Assembly (NCBI RefSeq): GCF_012034205.1 | Contig: NZ_JAATEM010000030.1 | Span: 1-64,000, forward strand | DNA length: 64,000 nt | Source of the DNA: Streptomyces composti | GTDB taxonomy: Bacteria > Actinomycetota > Actinomycetes > Streptomycetales > Streptomycetaceae | Direction of reading: 5' to 3' | In this document: piece after piece, positions 51,581-61,271 of the stretch | Position numbering within the stretch: the first letter of the stretch is position 1 | Layout of the letters: every line of letters starts with the position of its first letter | Position numbers and translations under genes: made by a program | The notes under the pieces: generated by a model | Seen by the model: the letters and a program-made list of their open reading frames with translations, nothing else | Database searches by the model: none | Told to the model about the DNA's origin: nothing

Positions 51581-52417
51581 TCAGATGCCGACCTTGATGC
51601 GCGTGAAGCGCTTCAGGGTGACACCGGCCTCGTCCAGGACCTTCTGGACGGACTTCTTGTTGTCCAGCGCGTAGGGCTGGCCGAGCAGCGTGGCGTCCTT
51701 GAAGAAGCCGTTGAGGCGACCCTCGACGATCTTCGGCACGGCCGCCTCGGGCTTGCCCTCGGCGCGGGTGGTCTCCTCGGCGATGCGGCGCTCGGCCTCG
51801 ACGACCTCGGCCGGCACGTCGTCCTTGGAGAGGTACTTCGGCGCGAACGCGGCGATGTGCTGGGCGACGCCCTTGGCGACCTCGGCGTTCGGCTTGTCGA
51901 ACTCGACGAGCACACCGATCTGCGGCGGCAGGTCGGGCATGGTGCGGTGCATGTACGCGGTGACGTAGCCGTCGGAGAACTGCGCGAAGCGGTCCAGGAC
52001 GATCTTCTCGCCGAGGTTGGCGTTGGCCTCGTCCACGAACGCCTGGACGGTCTTGCCGGGCTCGATCTCGGAGGCGAGCAGGGCCTCGATGTCGGCCGGG
52101 GAGGTCTTCGCCACGTGCTCCGCGATGGCCTTGGCGACGTTCTGGAACTTCTCGCCCTTGGCGACGAAGTCCGTCTCGCACTTCAGCTCGACGAGCACGC
52201 CGGAGGAGTTGTCGTCGGCGATGATCGAGACCACGGCGCCGTTCTCGGCGGAGCGGCCCTCGCGCTTGGCGACGCCCTTCTGGCCCTTGATGCGGAGCGC
52301 CTCGACGGCCTTCTCGATGTTGCCCTCGGCCTCGTCCAGCGCCTTCTTGCAGTCCATCATGCCGGCGCCGGTGAGCTCCCGGAGCTTCTTGACGTCGGCG
52401 GCGGTGTAGTTCGCCAT
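51581..52417 (-). CDS. tsf: elongation factor Ts
   Basis: Nucleotide exchange factor for EF-Tu. The N-terminal UBA segment AADVKKLRELTGAGMMDCKKALDEAEGNIEKAVEALR is intact, with VLVELKCETDFVAKGEKFQ for the EF-Tu contact. 278 aa. 188 bp after rpsB. ATG 52417. Confidence 0.97.
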   Translation of the reverse strand: MANYTAADVKKLRELTGAGMMDCKKALDEAEGNIEKAVEALRIKGQKGVAKREGRSAENGAVVSIIADDNSSGVLVELKCETDFVAKGEKFQNVAKAIAEHVAKTSPADIEALLASEIEPGKTVQAFVDEANANLGEKIVLDRFAQFSDGYVTAYMHRTMPDLPPQIGVLVEFDKPNAEVAKGVAQHIAAFAPKYLSKDDVPAEVVEAERRIAEETTRAEGKPEAAVPKIVEGRLNGFFKDATLLGQPYALDNKKSVQKVLDEAGVTLKRFTRIKVGI

Positions 52418-52605
52418 GAGTCTGTGAGTCTTTCTCGAAGTCTGGAGGTTCGAGGCCTGCGGCGGTGGTGCGCTGCGCTGCGGTATGCAGTTCTGCGTTG
52501 GCGCCGCAGGCCTACGGGTGGACGGCGGGAGCGGACGTCACCGCGCCCGGGGGCGCTGTGGGCCGGTTCCGGCTCCCGCCGTCATCGCTGACGCTGACGG
52601 GAAGG

Positions 52606-53475
52606 TCAGGCCTTGTCGCCCTCGGCGGCCGGGGCGGCGGGGGCCTCGGCCGGCTTCTCGGCCGCGGCGGCGGCGTCGGCGGCCGGGGCGGCCTCGGCCT
52701 TCTTCTTCTCACCCTCGAGCAGGTCGCGCTCCCACTCGGCGAGCGGCTCGCCCGCGGCCTTCTCGCCCTTGCCCTCGGCGGCACCGCTGCGGGCGATGAG
52801 GCCCTCGGCGACGGCGTCGGCGATCACGCGGGTGAGCAGGGTGACGGAGCGGATCGCGTCGTCGTTGCCCGGGATCTTGTAGTCGACCTCGTCGGGGTCG
52901 CAGTTGGTGTCGAGGATGGCGACGACCGGGATGTTCAGCTTCCGGGCCTCGCCGACCGCGATGTGCTCCTTCTTGGTGTCCACGATCCAGACGGCGCTGG
53001 GCACCTTCTGCATCTCGCGGATACCACCGAGGGTCTTCTCCAGCTTGGCCTTCTCGCGGGAGAGGACCAGCAGCTCCTTCTTGGTGAGGCCAGAGGCGGC
53101 CACATCCTCGAAGTCGATCTGCTCGAGCTCCTTCAGGCGCTGCAGGCGCTTGTAGACGGTCGAGAAGTTGGTGAGCATGCCGCCCAGCCAGCGCTGGTTG
53201 ACGTAGGGCATGCCGACGCGGGTGGCCTGCTCGGCGATGGCCTCCTGCGCCTGCTTCTTCGTACCCACGAACATGATCGTGCCGCCGTGGGCGACGGTCT
53301 CCTTGACGAACTCGTAGGCACGGTCGATGTACGACAGCGACTGGAGCAGGTCGATGATGTAGATGCCGTTGCGCTCCGTGAAGATGAAGCGCTTCATCTT
53401 CGGGTTCCAACGACGGGTCTGGTGACCGAAGTGGACGCCGCTCTCCAGCAGCTCCCGCATCGTGACGACGGCCAT
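52606..53475 (-). CDS. rpsB: 30S ribosomal protein S2
   Basis: Small-subunit protein. 289 aa: MAVVTMRELLESGVHFGHQTRRWNPKMKRFIF, GTKKQAQEAIAEQATR, NQRWLGGMLTNFSTV and PGNDDAIRS. The last 60 residues are an Ala/Glu-rich tail usual in Streptomyces. ATG 53475 has AGGAGA upstream. The gene starts the translation block and has its leader in 53476-53700. Confidence 0.97.
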   Translation of the reverse strand: MAVVTMRELLESGVHFGHQTRRWNPKMKRFIFTERNGIYIIDLLQSLSYIDRAYEFVKETVAHGGTIMFVGTKKQAQEAIAEQATRVGMPYVNQRWLGGMLTNFSTVYKRLQRLKELEQIDFEDVAASGLTKKELLVLSREKAKLEKTLGGIREMQKVPSAVWIVDTKKEHIAVGEARKLNIPVVAILDTNCDPDEVDYKIPGNDDAIRSVTLLTRVIADAVAEGLIARSGAAEGKGEKAAGEPLAEWERDLLEGEKKKAEAAPAADAAAAAEKPAEAPAAPAAEGDKA

Positions 53476-53754
53476 GGCCGTTTCTCCTTGGATTTCTCGG
53501 TTGTGCCGCGGGGGCCGGACGGCTCCCGCGCCTGACGCCCGCAACGCGCCGTGCCACGAGGGACCGAGGGGCGCTGACACCGGGGGACGGCCGTGACCGG
53601 ACCGGATGTCGGGGCGTGCGAAGTCGACCCGGTGGCCCGGGTCGCCACCAGAAGTGTACGGGACCCGCGGGGCCCCGGGTGACGCCGTTGTCCACAAGCC
53701 GCCGCCTGTCCACAGGTCCACGCCATGATCGGGCGTTCCGGCGACGCTGGCGGC

Positions 53755-54462
53755 ATGCGGATGAGGCGATCGAGGCGATGTGCGAGAGCGGCGGTCCGGT
53801 CGGCCGTCCTGGCGGCTCTGACCTGCGTGCTGCTCCTGTCCCCTCCCCCGGCCCGGCTGCTCGCGGCGGGGACCGGGGGCGGCGCGGGTGCGGGGGCGGG
53901 GGACGCGGCGGGGGCGCCGGCCTCGCCGAAGACGGCGGACGCGGCGGGGGCACGGGCCTCGCCGGAAGCGCCGGACGCGGCAGGAGCGGACGTGCCCGCG
54001 ATCGGGCGGGCGTGGCCGGTGGGGACGGGCCCCGCGGTGCTGCGCGGCTGGGAACCACCGGCCACGCCCTACGGCCGGGGCCACCGCGGTGTCGACCTGG
54101 CCGCGCCCGCGGGGACGCCGGTCCGGGCGGTCGCGGCGGGCCGGGTGTTCTTCGCGGGCCGGGTGGCCGGAAAGGGCGTGCTCTCGGTGGAGCTGTCCGG
54201 CACCGGCGATCCCCCGCTGCGGACGACCTACGAGCCGGTGGGGGCGTCGGTCCGCGAGGGCGACGAGGTGACCGCGGGTGAGGTGATCGGCGTGGTGGAG
54301 CCCGGCGGCTCACACTGCAGGGCGCCCTGCCTCCACTGGGGCCTGCGCAGAGCCGGCACCTACCTGAACCCGCTCGCCCTCCTGCCGCCGTGGCTGCTCC
54401 ACCGGGGACCGTCGAGACTGCTGCCGGTCCTGGGGGTGCCGCTCCCGGACGGTCCGGCGTGA
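53755..54462 (+). CDS. M23/LytM-type protein, probably inactive peptidase
   Basis: About 235 aa. Signal peptide (AAVRSAVLAALTCVLLLSP), then a low-complexity Ala/Gly linker with repeated AGAPASPKTADAAGA, then one LytM domain: RGHRGVDLAAPAGTPVRAVAAGRV with Zn-binding His and Asp, and C-terminal APCLHWGLRRAG. In active M23 enzymes the end motif is HxH; here the first His is Cys (CLHWG), so the catalytic His is missing although the zinc ligand remains. Start ATG 53755; ATG 53725 is possible. A cell wall binding or regulator role is likely. It is divergent from rpsB. Confidence 0.8.
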   Translation: MRMRRSRRCARAAVRSAVLAALTCVLLLSPPPARLLAAGTGGGAGAGAGDAAGAPASPKTADAAGARASPEAPDAAGADVPAIGRAWPVGTGPAVLRGWEPPATPYGRGHRGVDLAAPAGTPVRAVAAGRVFFAGRVAGKGVLSVELSGTGDPPLRTTYEPVGASVREGDEVTAGEVIGVVEPGGSHCRAPCLHWGLRRAGTYLNPLALLPPWLLHRGPSRLLPVLGVPLPDGPA

Positions 54463-54480
54463 GCCGGGGCCGGACGGCGG

Positions 54481-55068
54481 TCAGCCGCCGACGCCACGGA
54501 GGGCCATGGAGACCGCCGCCTCGGTGACGGCCCCGGGGTCCTCCACGCCGAGTTCGATGCGGCGGACGGCCGAGTCGACGATGCCCTGGAGCAGCATGGC
54601 CGCCAGGCGGGGCTGGTCGTGGTTCAGCTCGGCGAGGGCGTCGACGATCATGGCGATCAGGCCGCCGTGGGCCGCGCGGATCTTCTCCCGGGCGCCCGCG
54701 TCCAGCTCGCCGGCGGAGATGGCCACGACGGCGCGGTGCCTGCGGTCCCCGACCAGCGCGAGCTGGGTGCGGACATAGGCCTCGATCTTGGCCTCGGGGC
54801 CGTCCACCGCGGCCATCGCCGCCTCGACCTCGGCCGCCCAGACCGGGAAGTCGACCGCGCACAGCTCTTCGACGACCGCCGCCCGCGACCGGAAGTACTC
54901 GTAGACCGAGGAGCGCGCGAGGCCCGTGCGTTCGGCGAGGGCCGGGAAGGTCAGCGCCTCCGTACCGCCCTCGGACAGCAGGGAGCGTGCCGCGTCCAGC
55001 AGGGCGGCACGCTGCATCGACCGGTGCTCGGCCACGGAGGCCGCTCGAATCCTTGGCACGTCGACCAC
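54481..55068 (-). CDS. TetR family transcriptional regulator
   Basis: 195 aa. HTH: RAALLDAARSLLSEGGTEALTFPALAERTGLARSSVYEYFRSRAAVVEEL. The C-terminal helix set is a ligand domain. GTG 55068. 66 bp after the whiG stop on the same strand, convergent with the M23 gene. Target unknown. Confidence 0.87.
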   Translation of the reverse strand: MVDVPRIRAASVAEHRSMQRAALLDAARSLLSEGGTEALTFPALAERTGLARSSVYEYFRSRAAVVEELCAVDFPVWAAEVEAAMAAVDGPEAKIEAYVRTQLALVGDRRHRAVVAISAGELDAGAREKIRAAHGGLIAMIVDALAELNHDQPRLAAMLLQGIVDSAVRRIELGVEDPGAVTEAAVSMALRGVGG

Positions 55069-55134
55069 TGTACGGACGCGCCCCGCACGGCGGGAGTCAC
55101 TCGGGCGGAACCACGAGGTCGACTCCGTGCCCGG

Positions 55135-55977
55135 TCAGCGGCCGAAGCTCGCCAGCTTGGCCCGCAGCTGGAGCACGGACTTGGTGTGGATCTGGCTGAC
55201 CCGGCTCTCGGTCACACCCAGCACGTTGCCGATCTCGGCCAGGGTGAGCCCCTCGTAGTAGTACAGGGTCACCACGGTCTTCTCCCGCTCGGGGAGCGTG
55301 TTGATGGCCCGCGCCAGGAAGCGCCGCAGCTCGCGGTCCTCGGCCACCTCCACCGGGTTGTCGGCGGCGGTGTCCTCGAGGGTGTCCATCAGGCTGAGCC
55401 GGTCGCCGCTCTCCCCGCCGGCGTGCAGCAGCTCCTCCAGGGCGACGACGTTGGCGAGCGACAACTGGCTGAAGACGGCGTGCAGTTCGTCCACGGGGAT
55501 GCCCAGCTCGCGGGCGACCTCGCTCTCCGTGGGGGTGCGCCTGAGCCGTGCCTCCAGGGTGGCGTAGGCCCGCTCCACATTGCGGGCCTTCTGCCGCACC
55601 GAGCGCGGGATCCAGTCCAGCGCCCGCAGCTCGTCGATCATCGCGCCCCGGATCCGGGTGATCGCGTAGGTCTCGAACTTGATCTCCCGGTCGACGTCGA
55701 ACTTCTCGATCGCGTCGATCAGCCCGAACACCCCGGAGGAGACGAAGTCCGCCTGGTCCACATTGGGCGGCAGCCCCACGCTGACGCGGCCGGCGACGTA
55801 CTTCACCAGCGGCGAGTAGTGCAGGATCAGCTGCTCGCGCAGCCTCTCGTCCCCCGTCTCCTTGTACGACCGCCACAGTTCGTCGAGCGTCGAGGGGGCG
55901 GGCGGCCGCACGCTGCCACCGTCACGGGCGGCTGGGGGGATCGCCGCCCGGTCGGACCCGGAGGTGTGCTGGGGCAT
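55135..55977 (-). CDS. whiG: RNA polymerase sigma factor WhiG
   Basis: Sporulation sigma of the FliA/SigD type, 280 aa. Region 2: LILHYSPLVKYVAGRVSVGLPPNVDQADFVSSGVFGLIDAIEKFD and FETYAITRIRGAMIDELR; region 4: NTLPEREKTVVTLYYYEGLTLAEIGNVLGVTESRVSQIHTKSVL. It directs early sporulation genes in aerial hyphae of Streptomyces. ATG 55977 has AGGCGA. Own transcription unit. Confidence 0.97.
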   Translation of the reverse strand: MPQHTSGSDRAAIPPAARDGGSVRPPAPSTLDELWRSYKETGDERLREQLILHYSPLVKYVAGRVSVGLPPNVDQADFVSSGVFGLIDAIEKFDVDREIKFETYAITRIRGAMIDELRALDWIPRSVRQKARNVERAYATLEARLRRTPTESEVARELGIPVDELHAVFSQLSLANVVALEELLHAGGESGDRLSLMDTLEDTAADNPVEVAEDRELRRFLARAINTLPEREKTVVTLYYYEGLTLAEIGNVLGVTESRVSQIHTKSVLQLRAKLASFGR

Positions 55978-56249
55978 TCGTCGCCTTGTGCCGTTCTGCT
56001 GCGGAGTGCTGCTGCCTGGGTGAGCTGTCTGTCTGATGTCGAGTTGCCTGTTCGTGTCGGGATCCTCGTGAGCGTAGCGTGACTAAGGCGTCGCGGTGCG
56101 CGAACAACGAGGGCGGGAGCGTGCGCAGATACGTTCCGAGGGCCGTCCCGCCGGGGCACATCCGTCGCTCTGCGTGATCACCCTGATGCCCCAACTGGCT
56201 TATTTTCCCAGGCGTGTCGCGGTTCCCCCGGACGGCCGAACACGCTCCG

Positions 56250-57407
56250 TCAGCACTCGCGAGCATCGGCCCGGATCGAGATCTTCGCCTGGCGTGTCAA
56301 CTTCCAGCCGTCGTCGTGTCGTTCGACGTAACCAAGTGCTCGTAGTTCGTACAGCCTCGCGACGGCGTCGTCCCGGCTGGTCTGGGCGCCGCGGGCGATG
56401 TCGGCGACGGAGGCCGGGGCGCGGGCCGGCAGGGCGGCGAGCACCTGGCGGGTGGCGGCCGGGAGCAGGTCCCGCGGCAGCACGGGACCGTGCCGCTCGG
56501 GGGCGAGTTCGCCGATGCCGCCGACCAGCTCGACGATCTCCGCGGCGTCGGTGACCAGCACGGCGTCCTGTCTGAGCAGCTCGTGCACTCCGGCGGACAA
56601 GGCGCTGGTGGCCGGACCCGGTACTCCCATCGTGTGACGTGCGAGGCGCCGTGCTGCCCGGGCGGTGACCAGGGCTCCGCTGCGGTGGGCCGCCTCGACG
56701 ACGACGGTGCCGCGGGTGAGGGCGGCGATCACGCGGTTGCGGAGGATGAACCGGCCGGGGGTCGGATGGTCCCCCGGCGGCAGTTCGCCGACGACGAGGC
56801 CCTGGCCGGCGATCCGGTCGATCAGGGCGGTGTGTCCGCGCGGGTAGGGCCGGTCGATGCCGCAGGCGAGCACCGCGATGGTGGCGCCGTGCGCGCCGAG
56901 GGCACCGCGGTGGGCGGCGCCGTCGATGCCGTAGGCGCCGCCGGAGACCACGACCCAGCCGCGTTCGGCGAGGCCGGCGGCGAGCGTGGCGGCCATGTGG
57001 GCGCCGTACTCGGTGCAGGCGCGGGCGCCGACGACGGCGACGGAGCGCAGCGCCCACATCCGCAGGTCGGCAGGACCGCGCACCCACAGGCCGAGCGGCC
57101 GGGCGTCGCCGAGGTCGTCGAGCTGGCGGGGCCACTCGGCGGCGCCGGGCGGCACGAACCGCATCCCCGCCTCGTCCGCCGCGGCGAGATCCCGGTCCGG
57201 TGCGGCCCGCTCGGCCCGGGCCCGCAGCCCCTCCCACCGTCTGCCGCTGACGCCGGGCAGGAGCGGGCCGTGGCCCCGCAGCCGGGCCGCGGTCTCGGGC
57301 GCCCCGAGTTCGCGCACCCACTGCCCGGCGGTGGCGTCCCCCGGTTCGACGACGCGGGTGAGGAAGACGCGGGCGCGCAGCTCGTCGAGGCGCTCGGCGG
57401 GGCTCAT
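56250..57407 (-). CDS. dprA: DNA-processing protein DprA
   Basis: Binds incoming single-stranded DNA and loads RecA. 385 aa. Rossmann-like core: RSVAVVGARACTEYGAHMAATLAAGLAERGWVVVSGGAYGIDGAAHRGAL, then FILRNRVIAALTRGTVVVEAAHRSGALVTARAA. C-terminal winged helix. ATG 57407 overlaps the ATPase stop by four bases. In non-competent Streptomyces its role is open. Confidence 0.94.
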   Translation of the reverse strand: MSPAERLDELRARVFLTRVVEPGDATAGQWVRELGAPETAARLRGHGPLLPGVSGRRWEGLRARAERAAPDRDLAAADEAGMRFVPPGAAEWPRQLDDLGDARPLGLWVRGPADLRMWALRSVAVVGARACTEYGAHMAATLAAGLAERGWVVVSGGAYGIDGAAHRGALGAHGATIAVLACGIDRPYPRGHTALIDRIAGQGLVVGELPPGDHPTPGRFILRNRVIAALTRGTVVVEAAHRSGALVTARAARRLARHTMGVPGPATSALSAGVHELLRQDAVLVTDAAEIVELVGGIGELAPERHGPVLPRDLLPAATRQVLAALPARAPASVADIARGAQTSRDDAVARLYELRALGYVERHDDGWKLTRQAKISIRADAREC

Positions 57408-59029
57408 GCCGTGGCCCCGATGGCCATGGGCACGCCCCTGGGGACTCCGGTGCGCAGCTGCAGGGCCAGGGCGACGTCGGTGGCGTCGGGCCGGTCGTGG
57501 CCGGTCAGGTCGGCGACGGTCCAGGCGACCCGCAGGACCCGGTCGATGCCGCGTGCGGTGAGCATTCCGCGCTCCAGGCTCCGCTCGGCCTCCTCCATGG
57601 CGCCGGGGGCGGCGTGGAAGCGGCTGCGCAGCTCGCGTCCGGGAATCTCGCTGTTGGTGCGCCACGGGGTTCCGGCGAGGCGTGCGGCGGCGCGTTCCCG
57701 GGCGGCCCGCACCCGGGCGGCGACCTGGGCGGTGGACTCGCCGCGGGCGCCGGTCGCGGCGAGCTCGGAGCGGGTGACGCGGTCGACCTCCACGCGCAGG
57801 TCCACCCGGTCGAGGAGCGGACCGGAGAGCCTGGCCTGGTAGCGGCGGATCGCGGAGGGCGGGCACTCGCACTGGTCGTCCTTGAGCGAGAAGCGCCCGC
57901 ACGGGCAGGGGTTGGCGGCCAGCACCATCAGGAACTTCGCCGGGAAGCGGACGACTCCGGCGCTGCGCGCGATGACGACGTGCCCGGCCTCCAGGGGCTG
58001 GCGGAGGGCGTCCAGGGCATGGCTGCTGAATTCGGGAGTCTCGTCCAGGAAGAGTACGCCGCGGTGGGACAGCGCGACCGCGCCCGGCCTGGCGACTCCG
58101 GGGCCGCCGCCCACGAGGGCCTGCATGGTGGCCGAGTGGTGCGGCGCGCAGTAGGGCGGCACGTCGATCAGGGGTTTGCCCGGTGGGAGCAGGCCCGCCA
58201 CCGAGTGGACGGCGGTGACCTCCAGGGCCTCCTGGCGGCCGAGCCGGGGGAGGATCGCGGGCAGCCGCTCGGCCAGCATCGTCTTGCCCGCACCCGGCGG
58301 GCCCTCCAGGAACAGGTGGTGGCCTCCGGCGGCGGCCACCTCCACGGCCGTGCGGGCCGAGGTCTGGCCGACGACGTCGGCGAGGTCGTGGCCGTGCTCG
58401 TGCTGGGCGGCGCCGACGGTGTGCATGCCGGTGGCGGCACCGGTGCCGGGGACGCGGAGCCCGGCGAGGAGCGGGTCGGGCCTGCCGTGCTCGGGCTGCT
58501 CCTCCTCGGGGACGGGCTCGTCGGCGAGCACCGCGATCAGCTGGCGCAGGCTGCGGATGCCGAGGACCGAGATCCCCGGCACCAGGGAGGCTTCCGCCGC
58601 CGCGCACTCGGGCACGACGACCTGTTCGTAGCCGGCGTCGGCGGCGGCGAGCACGGCCGGTAGTACGCCCCGGACGGGCCTGACCCGGCCGTCCAGGCCG
58701 AGCTCGCCGATCATCACGATGTCGGCGAGGACCCGGGGGTCGATCCGCTCGGCGGCCCCGAGGACCGCAGCGGCGACCGCGAGGTCGAAGCCGCTGCCGC
58801 TCTTCGGCACGGACGCGGGGCTCAGGCCCACGGTGAGCTTCTTCTGCGGCCAGAGGACTCCGGAGTTCACCACGGCGGCGCGGACCCGGTCCTTGCTCTC
58901 GGTCAGGCTCTTGTCGGGCAGGCCGACCAGGGTGAAGGCCGCGACGCCCGGTTCCAGGCCGGCCTGGACCTCCACGACGACGCCCTCCACGCCCACCAGG
59001 GCGACCGAGCAGGTGCGGGCGAATGCCAT
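57404..59029 (-). CDS. YifB family Mg chelatase-like AAA ATPase (ComM-like)
   Basis: 541 aa. N-terminal Lon-like region AFTLVGLPDKSLTESKDRVRAAVVNSG, then AAA with Walker A LFLEGPPGAGKTMLAERLP, then HRGVLFLDETPEFSSHALDALRQPLE (Walker B). The tail contains a Cys motif (NPCPCGRFSLKDDQCEC) that can bind zinc. ComM is a helicase for branch migration in transformation. It overlaps dprA and is 1 nt from yraN; a conserved unit. Confidence 0.93.
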   Translation of the reverse strand: MAFARTCSVALVGVEGVVVEVQAGLEPGVAAFTLVGLPDKSLTESKDRVRAAVVNSGVLWPQKKLTVGLSPASVPKSGSGFDLAVAAAVLGAAERIDPRVLADIVMIGELGLDGRVRPVRGVLPAVLAAADAGYEQVVVPECAAAEASLVPGISVLGIRSLRQLIAVLADEPVPEEEQPEHGRPDPLLAGLRVPGTGAATGMHTVGAAQHEHGHDLADVVGQTSARTAVEVAAAGGHHLFLEGPPGAGKTMLAERLPAILPRLGRQEALEVTAVHSVAGLLPPGKPLIDVPPYCAPHHSATMQALVGGGPGVARPGAVALSHRGVLFLDETPEFSSHALDALRQPLEAGHVVIARSAGVVRFPAKFLMVLAANPCPCGRFSLKDDQCECPPSAIRRYQARLSGPLLDRVDLRVEVDRVTRSELAATGARGESTAQVAARVRAARERAAARLAGTPWRTNSEIPGRELRSRFHAAPGAMEEAERSLERGMLTARGIDRVLRVAWTVADLTGHDRPDATDVALALQLRTGVPRGVPMAIGATA

Positions 59030-59030
59030 G

Positions 59031-59402
59031 TCAGGCCACCCCCCGCACGTGCTCGACGCGCGGCGCGCCGCGGGCCGGGAGCTGGATGCCGACCAGGTCG
59101 ATGCGGACGCCGCCCGGTGGGGCTCCGCCGTGCTGCTGGAGCCAGCGCTGCGCGAGGTCGCGCAGGCGGGTCGCCTTGGCGGGTGTGATGGCCTCCATCG
59201 GGTGCTGGAAGGGGCCGGTCCTGCGGGTCTTCACCTCGCAGACGACCAGGACGTCCCCGTCCCTGGCCACGAGGTCGATCTCGCCGGTCCGGCCGCAGCG
59301 CCAGTTGCGCTCCAGGACCGTCATCCCGGCCTGCGTCAGCCTGCGTGCGGCCAGGGTCTCGCCGTACCTGCCGAGTGCCCTGCGGGTCTGCTGTGCGTTC
59401 AT
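59031..59402 (-). CDS. YraN family (UPF0102) endonuclease-like protein
   Basis: 123 aa. Restriction-like fold: ALGRYGETLAARRLTQAGMTVLERNWRCGRTGEIDLVARDGDVLVVCEVKTRR. The E..D..ExK pattern fits nucleases. ATG 59402 with GAGGTGG upstream. One base before the ComM-like gene, forming yraN-comM-dprA. Confidence 0.92.
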   Translation of the reverse strand: MNAQQTRRALGRYGETLAARRLTQAGMTVLERNWRCGRTGEIDLVARDGDVLVVCEVKTRRTGPFQHPMEAITPAKATRLRDLAQRWLQQHGGAPPGGVRIDLVGIQLPARGAPRVEHVRGVA

Positions 59403-59512
59403 GTCGGCACCACCTCTCGGCGCCAACGGTCACGCACTCACCGCCGCCGAGTGGATCTTGGTGCGTTACTCGGCGGTTGTGGACAACTCCGTCACCCTCC
59501 GGGCTGACCCCT

Positions 59513-59821
59513 TCAGCCGCTGGGCAGCTCCAGATCGCTCTTGTTGAGCTCTTCGATGTTCACGTCCTTGAACGTCAGTACGCGCACCTGCTTGACGAAG
59601 CGGGCGGGCCGGTACATGTCCCACACCCACGCGTCCGCCATGGAGACCTCGAAGAAGACCTCACCCTGGACCGAGTGCACCTGCATCTCGTAGTCGTTGG
59701 TCAGATAGAAGCGCCGCTCGGTCTCGATCACGTATTTGAACAGACCGACGACATCGCGGTACTCCCGGTAGAGCTTGAGCTCCATCTCGGTCTCGTACTT
59801 CTCGAGGTCCTCGGCGCTCAT
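59513..59821 (-). CDS. DUF2469 family protein
   Basis: 102 aa, acidic, no signal. ELKLYREYRDVVGLFKYVIETERRFYLTNDYEMQVHS is typical of this Actinobacteria-only family. ATG 59821. It lies between NUDIX and yraN on the same strand. Function unknown. Confidence 0.9.
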   Translation of the reverse strand: MSAEDLEKYETEMELKLYREYRDVVGLFKYVIETERRFYLTNDYEMQVHSVQGEVFFEVSMADAWVWDMYRPARFVKQVRVLTFKDVNIEELNKSDLELPSG

Positions 59822-59877
59822 GGCATGTTCCCCTTCAGCCGTGCGATCCCACCATTGTGCGCCAGTCCCGAGGGCCC

Positions 59878-60402
59878 CTAGACGATTTCGGTGTCCAGGG
59901 TCACGGGTCCGGCGGGGGGACCTTCGTCGAGCAGCGTGCGCAGCAGCTCGGCGAGTCTGGTCGGATACACCGTCTCATGCGCCCGGCTCAGTTCCGGGCA
60001 CGTCCACCAGCGCGCACCGGCGACGCTGCGCCGCTCCAGGTCGGTCAGGGCCGTGGCGGCGGTGACCGTCTGGGAGGTCCGGGCCAGGTAATACCACTCG
60101 TCCTGGTCCCAGCGGCGGCCGGCGAACGGGAAGGAGCACCTGCGCCGCCACAGCACCGGCCCGAGCTCCACGTCGGTGATGCCGGTCTCCTCGGCGAGTT
60201 CCCGCAGGGCCGCCTGTTCACGGGTCTCGTCGCCCTCCACGCCCCCGCCGGGGGTGAACCACCAGTCGTCGGCCGGGTTGCCCGGTTCGTGGCCGTGCAG
60301 CAGCAGGATGCGGTCCCGCGGGTCCAGCAGCACCACGCGGGCGACCTTGCGCAGTCCGCCCTCGTAGGTGTCGGCCGGCGGGGCGGCGGGGTCAGTGGCC
60401 AC
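59878..60402 (-). CDS. NUDIX hydrolase
   Basis: 174 aa. Nudix box GGGVEGDETREQAALRELAEETGITD complete. GTG 60402 has GGAG upstream and overlaps the sipZ 3' end by 11 bases, so they are coupled. It hydrolyses a nucleotide diphosphate derivative; substrate not known. Confidence 0.92.
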   Translation of the reverse strand: MATDPAAPPADTYEGGLRKVARVVLLDPRDRILLLHGHEPGNPADDWWFTPGGGVEGDETREQAALRELAEETGITDVELGPVLWRRRCSFPFAGRRWDQDEWYYLARTSQTVTAATALTDLERRSVAGARWWTCPELSRAHETVYPTRLAELLRTLLDEGPPAGPVTLDTEIV

Positions 60403-61165
60403 GGGCCGGCTCCGCGTTCGCCCGGGAGCGGGAGGCCGCGGACCGCTTGGCGAGCGGGCCGTAGGCCGCCCCGCCGAGGATCAGCACGGTCCCGGCGATC
60501 ACCAGCGCGACCATGGTGGGCAGCGGTCCCGGCTGCGACACCGGGCCGAGCTTCTCGAAGCCGCTGGGGGCGGGCAGCATGCCGTTCATCGGCCAGACCA
60601 CGGCCTCGACGCGGCCCTGCACGGCCTTGCGGGAGACGGTGCCGCCCGCCGCGTCGGTGAGGTGGGCGGTGGAGTCCACCGAGCCGGACCGCTCGTCGCC
60701 GAGCAGGAACAGCCTGCCCTCGGGCACGGTCACCGACGGGAAGTCCGCCAGCCGGTCGGCGGCGTCCTCGGCGAGATACGGTTCGTCGATCTCCTTGCCG
60801 TTGACCTTCAGCTTGCCGTCCTGGCAGCAGGAGACGGTGTCCCCGCCGACGGCGACCACACGCTTGACCACGGGCACGTCCGCCCAGGACGCCTCGTTGA
60901 AGACCACGACGTCGCCGCGCCGGATGTCGCCGGCGTCGACGCGCTGCGCGAGCACCCGGTCGCCCGCGCCGATCGTCGGCGCCATGGACGTGGTGGGCAC
61001 GGTGTACGGCCGGTACACCACGGCCGCCCAGGCGAAGCCCCCGAGGAACAGCACCATGCCCAGCGCCACGGCCACTCCCGACAGGCGCTGCCCGAGGCGG
61101 CTGCCCGCCGGCCCGGTGCCGGTGGAGCCGCCGGAGGCCGAACGCGTCGTGCTGTGACCACTCAT
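60392..61165 (-). CDS. sipZ: type I signal peptidase SipZ
   Basis: Removes signal peptides outside the membrane. 257 aa. Ser nucleophile in VPTTSMAPTIGAGDRVLAQR and Lys base in VVKRVVAVGGDT; LGDERSGSVDS. One N-terminal anchor and a C-terminal helix (TMVALVIAGTVLILGGAAYG). ATG 61165 has GGTAGGG upstream. In S. lividans, as I recall, sipZ heads a separate operon with unrelated genes, matching NUDIX and the rest here. Confidence 0.93.
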   Translation of the reverse strand: MSGHSTTRSASGGSTGTGPAGSRLGQRLSGVAVALGMVLFLGGFAWAAVVYRPYTVPTTSMAPTIGAGDRVLAQRVDAGDIRRGDVVVFNEASWADVPVVKRVVAVGGDTVSCCQDGKLKVNGKEIDEPYLAEDAADRLADFPSVTVPEGRLFLLGDERSGSVDSTAHLTDAAGGTVSRKAVQGRVEAVVWPMNGMLPAPSGFEKLGPVSQPGPLPTMVALVIAGTVLILGGAAYGPLAKRSAASRSRANAEPARGH

Positions 61166-61271
61166 GGGCCGCACCCTACCCGGCGGTACCGGGCGGGGTC
61201 AGCCCATCACCGGGTCAAGACCCCGCCCCGGGCGGGCCTCCCGGGACGGCGACGACGGGTCCCTCGACGGC

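Noticed and set aside
56250..59402. dprA-comM-yraN as a phage defence or competence island
   Set aside because: This string is a conserved housekeeping arrangement in most bacteria, Streptomyces included.
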